Shown here piece after piece: positions 42,015-50,571 of a DNA stretch of 64,000 nt; positions within the stretch are counted from its first letter, which is position 1; each line of letters starts with the position of its first letter. Under the pieces are notes generated by a model. It did no database searches. It was not told the DNA's origin and saw only the letters and a list, made by a program, of their open reading frames with translations. Source of the DNA: Chitinophaga sp. sic0106 (lineage in GTDB: Bacteria; Bacteroidota; Bacteroidia; Chitinophagales; Chitinophagaceae); the NCBI RefSeq assembly GCF_019219075.1, contig NZ_JAHUWJ010000005.1, forward strand, positions 310,001 through 374,000. Direction: 5' to 3'. Both the position numbers and the translations under genes were made by a program.

Positions 42015-42137
42015 TGAATTGCTGTTTAGGTATAGGAATCCAGCAAATATAGCAGATATGATCTACACCTTTCCATCTTTACAATGCTTGATAAGTTAAT
42101 TCACCAATGGGCCCATTGGATTTACTTTCTCTCTTTT

Positions 42138-42647
42138 TTATTTCTTAGTGAGATGCAATTGCAGCATGTCATCGCGCAACCGGTCAGCTGTTTGTATCTC
42201 AAAACGTGATGCCAGTTCCGTGTTTGTTCCTAAAACGCCGCCATCGCCTACCACCAGCGGATGAATGTTGAAATAAATATCCGTCACCAGGTCCTGGTTA
42301 ATAAAAGCATTGTAGGTATGCGTGCCACCACCTACAATAACTTCCTGGAAACCCTTTGTGGCCAGGTAGTCAATGGCCTCCTGCGGCGTTTGTACTATCT
42401 TGATTCCATCCATATTTGCGGCGGAGGACGAGAGCAGCACAAGGGTAATGCCTGCAAAATATCCGTTTGGATCAGTCAGGAATTGTTGCAGCAGGTCAAA
42501 CGTTTTTTTGCCCACCACCAGGTTGCCCGCCTGGCCCACCAGCTGCATAAATATGGAAGAGGCTTCCTGCGGAATCTGGTGATTGGGATTGGTGGCCAGC
42601 AGTACTTTTCCGTTGGCCGAAATGTTCGCGATCAGTGTTACTTTCAT
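42138..42647 (-). CDS. RibD C-terminal / dihydrofolate-reductase-like protein
   Basis: A 169-residue NADPH-binding reductase-fold protein of the RibD_C type: VTLIANISANGKVLLA, LVVGKKTFDLL, ATKGFQEVIVGGGTHTYNAF and VTDIYFNIHPLVVGDG. It is related to riboflavin-pathway reductase and dihydrofolate reductase folds, but such stand-alone copies usually have no known substrate. It is divergent from an HxlR-type regulator gene, 93 bp away, which probably controls it. Confidence 0.88.
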   Translation of the reverse strand: MKVTLIANISANGKVLLATNPNHQIPQEASSIFMQLVGQAGNLVVGKKTFDLLQQFLTDPNGYFAGITLVLLSSSAANMDGIKIVQTPQEAIDYLATKGFQEVIVGGGTHTYNAFINQDLVTDIYFNIHPLVVGDGGVLGTNTELASRFEIQTADRLRDDMLQLHLTKK

Positions 42648-42740
42648 CTTTTACAGTGATATTATTTGTCTGCAAAACTATCCTATCTTTAGGGGACAGG
42701 CACTATCCGTTACCTCCAGGAAAGTAAACAATACCATCGT

Positions 42741-43094
42741 ATGAAATTGATAAGCGGCTGTGAAGCCAGTACAACCAGAGAGCGAACATTGGCACTTAGA
42801 GATGCCATTGAACTGCTGGGTGGCAAATGGAGAATAAGTATTCTTCAGTATTTGTCGTTCGGTACCATGCGCTTTAAGGATTTGCAGGAAAATATTGATG
42901 GCATTTCTCCGAAAGTGCTGACGAAAGAGTTGCAGGACCTGGAGCAGAACAAACTGATCATTAGAACAGTGAACAATACCAGGCCGGTAACGGTTTCGTA
43001 CTCGCTTACAGCGCATGCATATGAAACACAGGCGGTGTATAATGCGCTGTTGGAATTTGGTGCAAAGCACCGCCAATTGATTAAAGGGAAGTAA
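42741..43094 (+). CDS. HxlR-family regulator
   Basis: A 117-residue winged-helix regulator: LLGGKWRISILQYLSFGTMRF, then DGISPKVLTKELQDLEQNKLI and RPVTVSYSLT. One cysteine lies near the N-terminus (SGCEAS), a possible redox sensor. It is divergent from the RibD_C-like reductase gene. A 7-bp direct repeat ACTATCC (42677-42683, 42702-42708) lies between them and might be its binding site. It ends 1 bp before the convergent alpha/beta hydrolase gene. Confidence 0.9.
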   Translation: MKLISGCEASTTRERTLALRDAIELLGGKWRISILQYLSFGTMRFKDLQENIDGISPKVLTKELQDLEQNKLIIRTVNNTRPVTVSYSLTAHAYETQAVYNALLEFGAKHRQLIKGK

Positions 43095-43095
43095 G

Positions 43096-43938
43096 TTACT
43101 TGTCCAAAAAGCTTGCTACCATTGGCATTACATAGCTTGCCTGTTTGGAACCTATCTTCACGGTTGTAATTTCTTCCAGGTATTCCCCATGAATGCCCGG
43201 GATAATGGCCAGTTCCGCATGCGGGAGCATTCTGCTCAGCATAATGCCATGCTCCGGTTTTATCACATCCTTATCCGCTAAAATAATGAGGACCGGAGCC
43301 TGAATACCTTTCAACTGTTCATCCGGGATATCCTTGAAGTTAACCATGCGTTTTGCGTCTTTATCGTGCATGGTTTGTAGTCCATTTGCATCATTTTTTA
43401 CCTGCAGGTAGGCCGTTTTTAATTCGGGTGGCATGTTGGAGAGCTGCGCTTTCTGCATAACGTCCCAGAACCAGTCAGGCATCCCATTGCGCTTGCAAAG
43501 TACGGACCCCAGTACCAGCTTATTCACCAGTTCCGGATGGCGGATCGCAATCTGGCAGGTGGTGGTAGCGCCATTACTGAATCCCAGGAAGTCGGCCTTG
43601 TCAATTCCCAATTGTTTCAAGAGCGCGGCTACATCGTCCGCATCCTGCTCAAAAGTCTCGTCCGCTGGCCTGTCGCTGGTGCGCCCATGGGCCTGTAGTT
43701 CCACTGCTATTACTTTTCTGTTTTGGGAGAGATAGGGGAGCGCCCTGCCAAAAGTGCTTTGTATGGTAGAACCGCCGCCATGCAGTAGTACCAGGGGCTT
43801 GCCCTCACCGTAAATTTCATAGTACATGCTGATGCCGTTAACAGCTGCATGGCCGCTGCGATGCGGCAGTGAGTCGGATGGTTGTGCGTACGCGTAGGAA
43901 GCTGCCATAAAAAATGTTATTAGCAAGATTTTTTTCAT
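43096..43938 (-). CDS. exported alpha/beta hydrolase
   Basis: A 280-residue hydrolase with signal peptide (MKKILLITFFMAASYAYAQ). The oxyanion region is VLLHGGGST, the nucleophile elbow is GFSNGA (Ser121), ILADKDVI supplies the aspartate region and PGIHGEYLE the histidine. It acts on esters or similar compounds outside the cytoplasm; the substrate is unknown. It is the third gene of an operon led by an ArsR-type regulator and an AHSA1 protein, 11 bp after the latter. Confidence 0.9.
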   Translation of the reverse strand: MKKILLITFFMAASYAYAQPSDSLPHRSGHAAVNGISMYYEIYGEGKPLVLLHGGGSTIQSTFGRALPYLSQNRKVIAVELQAHGRTSDRPADETFEQDADDVAALLKQLGIDKADFLGFSNGATTTCQIAIRHPELVNKLVLGSVLCKRNGMPDWFWDVMQKAQLSNMPPELKTAYLQVKNDANGLQTMHDKDAKRMVNFKDIPDEQLKGIQAPVLIILADKDVIKPEHGIMLSRMLPHAELAIIPGIHGEYLEEITTVKIGSKQASYVMPMVASFLDK

Positions 43939-43949
43939 GAGTTACAATT

Positions 43950-44432
43950 TTAAGCTATTATGGTGCGCAAATTTTCCAGCATCTGCAGCCAGCTTGGATA
44001 GGCGCCCGTTTTCGTAGCCAGCGACTGTGAAACCGTTTGGCGAAGTTGTAGTTTGGTGGCACCATTATCTTCCGAGAATGTAACGGTCACCGTAGTTTCA
44101 CCAGGCCAATCCGTGTCCATGCCGATATCAGCCGGGTTTATTGGTTGCCCGTTCTCGTCGGCATTGATAAGGGTGAACACTATTTTACGGTTAGGAATTA
44201 TTTCCAGGTACTCGCCAATACACCAGCAGTCACCATGTACGGGATTGGAAATACAGGAATGAAATTTTCCGCCTGTTTTTATGTCCAGCTTTTTGTAGCG
44301 AATGGTGCAACCTTCCGGGGCATACCAGCGCATCAGTTTATCCGGATCAGTCCAGGCGCTGAACACCCGGTCAATGCTGGCGTTGAAGGTTTCTTCAATA
44401 AATACTTCCTTGTTTTGAACAGCGTTTGCCAT
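43950..44432 (-). CDS. SRPBCC/AHSA1-family protein
   Basis: A 160-residue AHSA1-like START-fold protein: IEETFNASIDRVFSAWTDPDKLMRWY, GGKFHSCISN, GEYLEIIPNRKIVFTL and TVTVTFSEDNGATKLQL. It follows the ArsR-type regulator gene by 3 bp, a pairing seen widely in Bacteroidota and Actinobacteria where the regulator controls the START-fold protein. The ligand is unknown. Confidence 0.9.
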   Translation of the reverse strand: MANAVQNKEVFIEETFNASIDRVFSAWTDPDKLMRWYAPEGCTIRYKKLDIKTGGKFHSCISNPVHGDCWCIGEYLEIIPNRKIVFTLINADENGQPINPADIGMDTDWPGETTVTVTFSEDNGATKLQLRQTVSQSLATKTGAYPSWLQMLENLRTIIA

Positions 44433-44435
44433 ATG

Positions 44436-44783
44436 TTACTTTTTTGATTTTTTATGGATAGTGGGCTGTTTGGCTTCCTCTTCCAGGAAACCTTTGAGGG
44501 CTTTGAGTCGGCTCGTCCATAGCTGATGGTACTGTTGCACCCATTCATGCACTTCGTTGAGCTTGTCCAGTCGTGCCTCGCACAAGCGTTCCCTTCCTTG
44601 CTGCTTTATACTCAGCAGGCCGCACTCCGTCAGGATTTTCAGGTGCAGGGAAATCGCCTGCCTACTCACCTCAAATTGCGCTGCAATCGCGTTTACGTTT
44701 ACCGGTTGCTCCGCAATCATTCCTATTATCGCCCGCCTGGTAGGGTCAGCTATTGCCTGAAATACATCTCTTCTTGCTTCCAT
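44436..44783 (-). CDS. ArsR-type winged-helix repressor
   Basis: A 115-residue regulator: VFQAIADPTRRAIIGMIAEQ, VNAIAAQFEVSRQAISLHLKIL and ECGLLSIKQQGRERL. It lacks the cysteine metal motif of ArsR at 4333, so it belongs to the non-metal subgroup that accompanies AHSA1 proteins. ATG 44783 is preferred over a TTG at 44792. A strong dyad lies 15 bp upstream at 44798-44821 and is probably its operator, giving autoregulation of the three-gene operon. Confidence 0.92.
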   Translation of the reverse strand: MEARRDVFQAIADPTRRAIIGMIAEQPVNVNAIAAQFEVSRQAISLHLKILTECGLLSIKQQGRERLCEARLDKLNEVHEWVQQYHQLWTSRLKALKGFLEEEAKQPTIHKKSKK

Positions 44784-44797
44784 GATATGCAATCATT

Positions 44798-44836
44798 TAC
44801 TTGCAAATATATATGCAAGTATTTGCTTGCGCAAAT
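44798..44836. promoter_or_regulatory. dyad operator upstream of the ArsR-type operon
   Basis: TACTTGCA (44798-44805) and TGCAAGTA (44814-44821) are perfect 8-bp arms around an 8-bp AT spacer. A second dyad ATTTGC-TTGC-GCAAAT (44821-44836) adjoins it. The site lies between the ArsR-type regulator and the divergent AraC-type gene and could affect both. Confidence 0.65.
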
Positions 44837-44887
44837 TTATTTTTGGAGACCTGCCTATACCATTCATTGTCGTAATTTTATTGCATC

Positions 44888-45688
44888 ATGCAAGCGCCCG
44901 ACATACACCATAAAGAATTTGCACCTCCTGCATCATTACAGGATGCTATCAGCTGTATCTGGTATACGGTGAGGGACTTCGGCGCACTGCAAACAGGGTT
45001 TGAGGTGCTACCCGATGGTTATGCGGAAATCATTTTTCACTTCGGCGACACCTGTGATATGTTTTACAACGGCCGGTTACATCCTATACCATCCCCGTTC
45101 ATAATGGGGCTACTAAACCAACCCGTACACATTTATGCAAAAAACAAACTGGTGGTAATAGGCATCCGCTGCTACCCCTGGACGATCTTTGATCTGCTGG
45201 GCCTGCCCACCGGGCAATATGGCGTACAGCTGTTTGATCATCCTGTAGCAGCGCTTCAAGGCACTTTAGCTAAACTGGTACATGCAGAAAAACTGGACGA
45301 AGCTGTGGCCCTGCTGATGCAATATTTTTCAGATACCACTGCTGCCAACACCACTGACGCCACCCTTATTAAAGCAGGTGCCGCTATGAGAGCTGCCAAC
45401 GGCACCCTGCCGGTAGCACAGGTAGCAGCCGCTGCACACGCCACCGTACGTACCCTGGAACGGAAATTCAAACAGTCCTCTGGTTTCACCGTAAAAGATG
45501 TATCCGGTCTGATACGCTTTGAACAGGTGCGTAACCACCTGTGGCTCTATCCGGATGTCAACATCGCAGGACTGGCCCTGGAACTGGGATACACGGATCA
45601 ATCCCACCTGAGCCGGGAATTTAAACGTTATAGTCACACTACACCCGCCGCCTTCGCCAAACGCCCGCCTGACGATCAACGGTTGTAG
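44888..45688 (+). CDS. AraC-family regulator with DUF6597-like N-terminus
   Basis: A 266-residue regulator. The N-terminal half (FEVLPDGYAEIIFHFGD, LLNQPVHIYAKNKLVVIGIR) matches the sensor domain common in such AraC proteins. The C-terminal HTH_18 region reads VAQVAAAAHATVRTLERKFKQ, then NIAGLALELGYTDQSHLSREFKRY. It is followed by an FAD monooxygenase gene 111 bp downstream on the same strand, which may be its target. Confidence 0.92.
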   Translation: MQAPDIHHKEFAPPASLQDAISCIWYTVRDFGALQTGFEVLPDGYAEIIFHFGDTCDMFYNGRLHPIPSPFIMGLLNQPVHIYAKNKLVVIGIRCYPWTIFDLLGLPTGQYGVQLFDHPVAALQGTLAKLVHAEKLDEAVALLMQYFSDTTAANTTDATLIKAGAAMRAANGTLPVAQVAAAAHATVRTLERKFKQSSGFTVKDVSGLIRFEQVRNHLWLYPDVNIAGLALELGYTDQSHLSREFKRYSHTTPAAFAKRPPDDQRL

Positions 45689-45799
45689 GTCCATCAGGCA
45701 TGAAAGCTCCTATTAAATCGAAAAACCATTTTGTCGCATTTTTACAAGCCTTCCTGCCTACCATATCGGAATTTTGTGTTTCAATTTTCAATAGAAACC

Positions 45800-47287
45800 A
45801 TGACATCTGCCCAAAACATTCCCGATATAATTATTGCCGGTGCAGGCCCTGTAGGACTTTTCCTCGCCTGCGAACTGGCGTTAGCCCAATGCTCCGTGCT
45901 CATCCTGGAGAAAGAAGGACAACCCGATTCCCTGCTGAAGAAACTGCCCTTTGGTATGCGCGGATTATCCTCACCCACCATCACCGCTCTATACCACCGT
46001 GGTATGTTGCAGGAGCTGGAACTGCATAAGCGCATGAAACAGCCGCATAGCATCCCCGTACAGCAGGCAAAGCGGCCCGCAGGTCACTTTGCGGGCATCA
46101 CCCTCAATTATGAGGACATTGATACCACGCAATGGCCGTATCAGCTGCCAGGCGCCCCTGAATTTGGTATGATGAGTGAAATGCATGAACTGGAAACCGT
46201 GCTGACCAAACGCGCTATTGCGCTAGGAGTAGACATCCGCAGGGGGCTCCCTATTACCACATTTACGCAACATGCAACCGGGGTAACCGTTCAGGCAGGC
46301 GATCAATCCTTCGAAACCAGCTGGCTGGTAGGTTGCGATGGGAGTCGCAGCGTGGTCCGCAAACAAGGTGGGTTTGAGTTTGCAGGCACCGAACCCGAAT
46401 TTACCGGCTACTCCTGTAAAGTAGAACTGCAGGATCCCGAAAAGTTGAAGCCCGGCCGCAACGTGATGCCTACGGGAATGTACTTCCAGTCACAGCCGGG
46501 ATACCTGCTGTTGCAGGACTTCGACGGCGGCGCTTTCCATAGCTCAGATAACCCCATTACCCTGGAATACCTGCAAACACTGCTGCGCCGCATCTCCGCC
46601 ACCACGGTGACAATCACCTCTTTGCAGGTAGCCACCACCTGGACGGACAGGGCCCGCCAGGCCACCGCCTACCGCAATGGCCGCGTACTGCTGGCAGGCG
46701 ATGCGGCACATATTCACTCCCCGCTTGGCGGCCAGGGACTCAACCTCGGCATGGGTGATGCCATGAACCTGGGCTGGAAACTCGCCGCTACCATACACGG
46801 TACCGCACCGGAAGGACTCCTCGATACCTACTTCACTGAACGGCATCCTATCGGTGCCAAAGTGCTGGACTGGTCACGCGCACAGGTAGCCATTATGCGG
46901 GCCACGCCGGAAGCCAGGGCCTTAAACGCCATCTTCCGGGACCTGATCAATACCCGCGACGGCGCCACCTATTTCGCCGGCAGAATATGGGGTATCCATA
47001 ACCGTTATGACCTCGGTGCCTCACATCCACTGGTAGGCAGCAGCGTGCCGGACTTCGAATTTGAAGATGGTACCAGACTGGGAACAGAGATGTACGACGG
47101 GCGGGGCCTCCTGCTCAACTTCACAAACGCTTCCCTGCAAACCAACAACAACCAATTGAAGTACATCGCCAAACCAGTCAAAGATCGTTTAGGCTTAGAC
47201 GTTATCCTGGTGCGCCCGGATGGAATTGTAGCCTGGGCAGGAACCGGTGAAGGGCTGGAACAGGCTATCAGCCGATGGTTTGCGTAG
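45800..47287 (+). CDS. FAD-dependent aromatic monooxygenase (PHBH/TfdB type)
   Basis: A 495-residue group A flavoprotein monooxygenase. The FAD motif IIAGAGPVGLFLACEL is at the N-terminus, the DG motif LVGCDGSRSVVRK in the middle, and GDAAHIHSPLGGQGLNLGMG in the FAD-ribityl region. A thioredoxin-like C-terminal domain follows, as in phenol hydroxylases and polyketide hydroxylases. Likely substrates are phenolics or aromatic polyketides. ATG 45800 starts right before the first strand; a TTG at 45731 is rejected. Confidence 0.92.
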   Translation: MTSAQNIPDIIIAGAGPVGLFLACELALAQCSVLILEKEGQPDSLLKKLPFGMRGLSSPTITALYHRGMLQELELHKRMKQPHSIPVQQAKRPAGHFAGITLNYEDIDTTQWPYQLPGAPEFGMMSEMHELETVLTKRAIALGVDIRRGLPITTFTQHATGVTVQAGDQSFETSWLVGCDGSRSVVRKQGGFEFAGTEPEFTGYSCKVELQDPEKLKPGRNVMPTGMYFQSQPGYLLLQDFDGGAFHSSDNPITLEYLQTLLRRISATTVTITSLQVATTWTDRARQATAYRNGRVLLAGDAAHIHSPLGGQGLNLGMGDAMNLGWKLAATIHGTAPEGLLDTYFTERHPIGAKVLDWSRAQVAIMRATPEARALNAIFRDLINTRDGATYFAGRIWGIHNRYDLGASHPLVGSSVPDFEFEDGTRLGTEMYDGRGLLLNFTNASLQTNNNQLKYIAKPVKDRLGLDVILVRPDGIVAWAGTGEGLEQAISRWFA

Positions 47288-47297
47288 TTGTCGAAAG

Positions 47298-47317
47298 CCC
47301 GCTCAAAGCGGGTTTTT
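47298..47317 (+). terminator. terminator after the FAD monooxygenase gene
   Basis: CCCGCT (47298-47303), loop CAA, AGCGGG (47307-47312) and TTTTT (47313-47317), 10 bp after the stop. Confidence 0.8.
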
Positions 47318-47434
47318 CCATCTCCCCCGAAAAATAATTTTCCCAATTTCGTAAACTCCTTTCCGGATCCGAGCTGCACCACGCGTTAATACCCAGTAGC
47401 TTTGCGCTGCGTTATAGCAAAATCTAAAAGCTAC

Positions 47435-49867
47435 ATGAAACTATTCTACTACTGTAAATCAGGATACCTGCTGCTCCTATTATTTTGCCTGGGTATCAGC
47501 CAGGCCTACGCCCAGCAACATGCCAGCATTGAAGGGAAAATTACAACCTCCGACGGACAGCCCGTGCCGGACATAGCAGTGGTACTGCTGGAGTCCCACA
47601 AGGAAATTATCACCAACAAAGAAGGTATTTATAAATTCAACCAGGTACCCAATGGCACCTACACCGTACGTGCTACCATGCTGGGACTACCGGCCATGAA
47701 ACAACGTGTAACCGTGACCGGTACTGGTAGTTTTACCGCTAACTTCACCCTGAAAGAAAGTGCCGTAGGCCTTCAGGAATTTGAAATCACCACCCGCTCC
47801 ATCGGGAAGGAACTGAACAAGGAAAGCAGAATCGTTTCCAAACTGCCGCTCAAATACATGGAAAACCCACAGGTATACACTACGCTGTCGGATAAACTGA
47901 TGACAGAACAAGTGATCACTGACCTGAGCGACGGACTGAAAAACGCACCAGGCATCATCAAAATGCAAGGTAGCGTAGGCCGTAGCAGCGATGGCGCCGT
48001 GTACTATAACATGAGAGGTTTTCCTACCCGCGTATCCATGGTAGATGGCCTTCCTGGCCAAACCAACGGTGAAATAGATATGGCGAATGTACAGTCGGTA
48101 GAAGTGATCAAAGGCCCGTCCGGTACATTATTCGGTGGCGCTGTTACTTCCTTCGGTGGCCTGATTAACGTGGTAACTAAAAAACCACTGGACACCCTCG
48201 GTGGCGAAATTTCGTATACCGGTGGCAGTTATGACCTCAGCAGAATCACTGCCGATATATATGGGCCGGTAAATAAAGAGAAAACATTGACCGCCCGCCT
48301 CAATACCGCTTATCATACCCGCAACTCCCCGCAGGATGCAGGCTTCAGAAAGTCGTTCTTCCTGGCGCCGGTGATCAGCTTCAAACCTAATGAGCGACTG
48401 GATATTACCCTGGGAGCAGAGTTCTATTCCTATGAAGGCACCAATACACCAATAATATTCCTTAGCAGAACCCGCAAGTTTTTTGCTAAAAACCCTTCGG
48501 AGTTAAATTTTGACTGGAAGAGATCCAATACCAGCGAGGATATTACCCTGAAGGCCCCTTCTACAAACATTCATGGCCGTATCGACTATAAGTTAAGTTC
48601 CAACTGGACTTCCAGCACCAGCTTTTCCCGTAACATCCGCAAAACTGATGGTATCTATCAATACCAGTTCATCCGCGGCAACACCAGCGACGACCTGCTG
48701 GAACGTAACATCCAGTTGCAAAAAGCTGATGCTGCCACCACCAGCATCCAACAAAACTTTAACGGCGATTTTCAGATCGGCGGCCTGAGAAACAGACTGG
48801 TGTTTGGTCTGGACTACCTGAACCAAACCAACGACGTGAATAACTCCGCCATTGTAAAGTTTGATACCATCAGCGGTTCCAACCCTGACTATCGTAAATA
48901 CAGTCAGCTGAACAGAGAAAGCGCCATCCGTAAAATCATGGCCGCGGAAGCCACGCCGGTGAAAACATTTATGTCCAACAACGTGTATGGTGCCTATGCA
49001 TCAGATGCAGTAAATATTACCCGGCAGCTGATCGTGTTGCTTAGTCTCCGCCTCGACTACTTCGCCAGCGGTGGTACTTTCAACTATGTGAATGGTAAAA
49101 AAGATGGTGTGTATTACCAAACCTCACTGTCACAAAAGATGGGCCTGGTATACGAGCTGGTACCTGAAAAAGTTTCCCTCTTCGGTAACTATATGAATGG
49201 TTTTGTAAACGTACCACCAGTAGTGCAGCCGGTGGCTGAAGTAAATGGTAACTTCAAACCTACCTATGCCAATCAGATGGAAGGCGGCGTGAAGCTGAAT
49301 CTCCTGGAAAACAGGTTCACCGTAACGGCCAGCTACTATGATATCAAAGTAAAGAATATTCTCCGCTCCGATATTTACAAGGCTAACGGTACCGACTACC
49401 CTGTAACCGTGCAGGATGGCAGCCAGCGCAGCAAAGGAGCCGAAATAGAAGTGATGGCAGTGCCATTCAAAGGCCTCAACGTAATTGCCGGATATGCGTA
49501 TAACGACAGTAAACTTAATACTGGCGGTAAAGATGTGGATGGTACCCGTCCTGGTTCCGCAGGTCCGCCAAATATTGCCAACCTCTGGGCGAGCTATACC
49601 TTGTTTAAGGGCAGCCTGAAGGGAGTGGGCTTTGGTGCTGGTATGAACTACGCCAGTGAGCACGTGACCGCAGATGCGGTAACCACCGGCCGCTTTGTAT
49701 TTGAGCCCTATACGCTCATTAACGCCACGGCGTTTTATGATGCCAATAAGTTCAGACTCGCCGTGAAGCTGGATAACATCACCGATGTACAGTACTTCGC
49801 CGGTCAGGGCGTAATCAGTCCGCAGATGCCATTCAACGCATCAGCGAGCCTGCTCGTTAGATTCTAA
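47435..49867 (+). CDS. TonB-dependent siderophore-type receptor
   Basis: An 810-residue outer-membrane receptor. A signal peptide (GYLLLLLFCLGISQAYAQ) is followed by a carboxypeptidase-like domain (IEGKITTSDGQPVPDIAVVL) and a plug with YYNMRGFPTRVSMVDGLPG and VEVIKGPSGTLFGG. The barrel ends in ASLLVRF. The plug and barrel fit FhuA/ferrichrome-type siderophore receptors rather than SusC. It has no SusD partner, standing alone between two terminators. The ligand, probably a ferric siderophore, is inferred from family only. ATG 47435 is preferred over TTG 47402. Confidence 0.92.
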   Translation: MKLFYYCKSGYLLLLLFCLGISQAYAQQHASIEGKITTSDGQPVPDIAVVLLESHKEIITNKEGIYKFNQVPNGTYTVRATMLGLPAMKQRVTVTGTGSFTANFTLKESAVGLQEFEITTRSIGKELNKESRIVSKLPLKYMENPQVYTTLSDKLMTEQVITDLSDGLKNAPGIIKMQGSVGRSSDGAVYYNMRGFPTRVSMVDGLPGQTNGEIDMANVQSVEVIKGPSGTLFGGAVTSFGGLINVVTKKPLDTLGGEISYTGGSYDLSRITADIYGPVNKEKTLTARLNTAYHTRNSPQDAGFRKSFFLAPVISFKPNERLDITLGAEFYSYEGTNTPIIFLSRTRKFFAKNPSELNFDWKRSNTSEDITLKAPSTNIHGRIDYKLSSNWTSSTSFSRNIRKTDGIYQYQFIRGNTSDDLLERNIQLQKADAATTSIQQNFNGDFQIGGLRNRLVFGLDYLNQTNDVNNSAIVKFDTISGSNPDYRKYSQLNRESAIRKIMAAEATPVKTFMSNNVYGAYASDAVNITRQLIVLLSLRLDYFASGGTFNYVNGKKDGVYYQTSLSQKMGLVYELVPEKVSLFGNYMNGFVNVPPVVQPVAEVNGNFKPTYANQMEGGVKLNLLENRFTVTASYYDIKVKNILRSDIYKANGTDYPVTVQDGSQRSKGAEIEVMAVPFKGLNVIAGYAYNDSKLNTGGKDVDGTRPGSAGPPNIANLWASYTLFKGSLKGVGFGAGMNYASEHVTADAVTTGRFVFEPYTLINATAFYDANKFRLAVKLDNITDVQYFAGQGVISPQMPFNASASLLVRF

Positions 49868-49890
49868 ACCTGGTGGATACATAAAAGATA

Positions 49891-49927
49891 AGAACGATGC
49901 CGGTATTTCCGGTGTCGTTCTTTTTTT
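49891..49927 (+). terminator. rho-independent terminator after the TonB receptor
   Basis: AGAACGATGCCGG (49891-49903) pairs with CCGGTGTCGTTCT (49909-49921) using two G-U pairs, loop TATTT, then a run of seven T residues. Confidence 0.85.
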
Positions 49928-50015
49928 GTAGCCCGCCATCCCTGGCGGACCTTTGAAGCAGAGCCTGGTATTACATCTCCCCATAAAAATCCTAACTTAG
50001 GTAAAATATGAAACC

Positions 50016-50522
50016 ATGACCCTGTTACAAGCATTACAGACCGAGTTTGAAAACGAGGTAAAGAGCACCCGCAGGCTATTGCAGGCAGTGCCTGAGAAAG
50101 ACCTTTCCTACAAGCCTTCCCCGATTTCCTGGACCATGGGCGAACTGGCCCAGCACATTGCCACCATCTACTACTGGTATGTGGGCACCCTCACCCAGGA
50201 CGTATACGATATGGCGGCGGATAAATTGGAGAGAGGCAGCCCCAATGATATAGCCGCTACATTACAACTCTTTGAAAGCAATGTAGAGAAGGCCAGGGCC
50301 GCATTGCAACAGGCCACAGAAGAAAGTCTGGCCGGCGACTGGACCATGAAAGTGGGTGACCGCACCATAATGGGGCCTATGACCCGCTCTGTGGTGGCCA
50401 GGGGCTTCCTGTTTAACCATATTTATCACCATCGGGGGGAAATGATTGTGTACCTGCGTGCTACGGGTAATAAGGTGCCTGGCATGTATGGCCCTACTTA
50501 CGAAGATGGCCTTGGGAAATAA
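50016..50522 (+). CDS. DinB-family four-helix-bundle protein
   Basis: A 168-residue protein of the DinB/YfiT superfamily: LLQALQTEFENEVKSTRRLLQAV, PISWTMGELAQHIATIYYWYVG and FLFNHIYHHRGEMIVYLRATG. The three metal-ligand histidines appear as HIA, and HIYHH in the last helix. Members bind divalent metal and often act as thiol-dependent S-transferases; this one is unassigned. It ends in the shared terminator at 50531-50563. Confidence 0.92.
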   Translation: MTLLQALQTEFENEVKSTRRLLQAVPEKDLSYKPSPISWTMGELAQHIATIYYWYVGTLTQDVYDMAADKLERGSPNDIAATLQLFESNVEKARAALQQATEESLAGDWTMKVGDRTIMGPMTRSVVARGFLFNHIYHHRGEMIVYLRATGNKVPGMYGPTYEDGLGK

Positions 50523-50530
50523 ATTATAGC

Positions 50531-50570
50531 AGCGATGCCAGGTAAGAGTTACCTGGCATCGCTGTTTTTA
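50531..50570. terminator. perfect bidirectional terminator between DinB and the giant gene
   Basis: AGCGATGCCAGGTAA (50531-50545), loop GAG, and the exact complement (50549-50563), a 15-bp perfect stem followed by GTTTTTA on the plus strand. It lies between convergent genes. Confidence 0.85.
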
Positions 50571-50571
50571 T

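Noticed and set aside
47396..47403. TAGCTTTG as a -7 box for the TonB receptor gene
   Set aside because: It matches TAnnTTTG but no TTTG lies at the required distance upstream, so it is not reported as a promoter.
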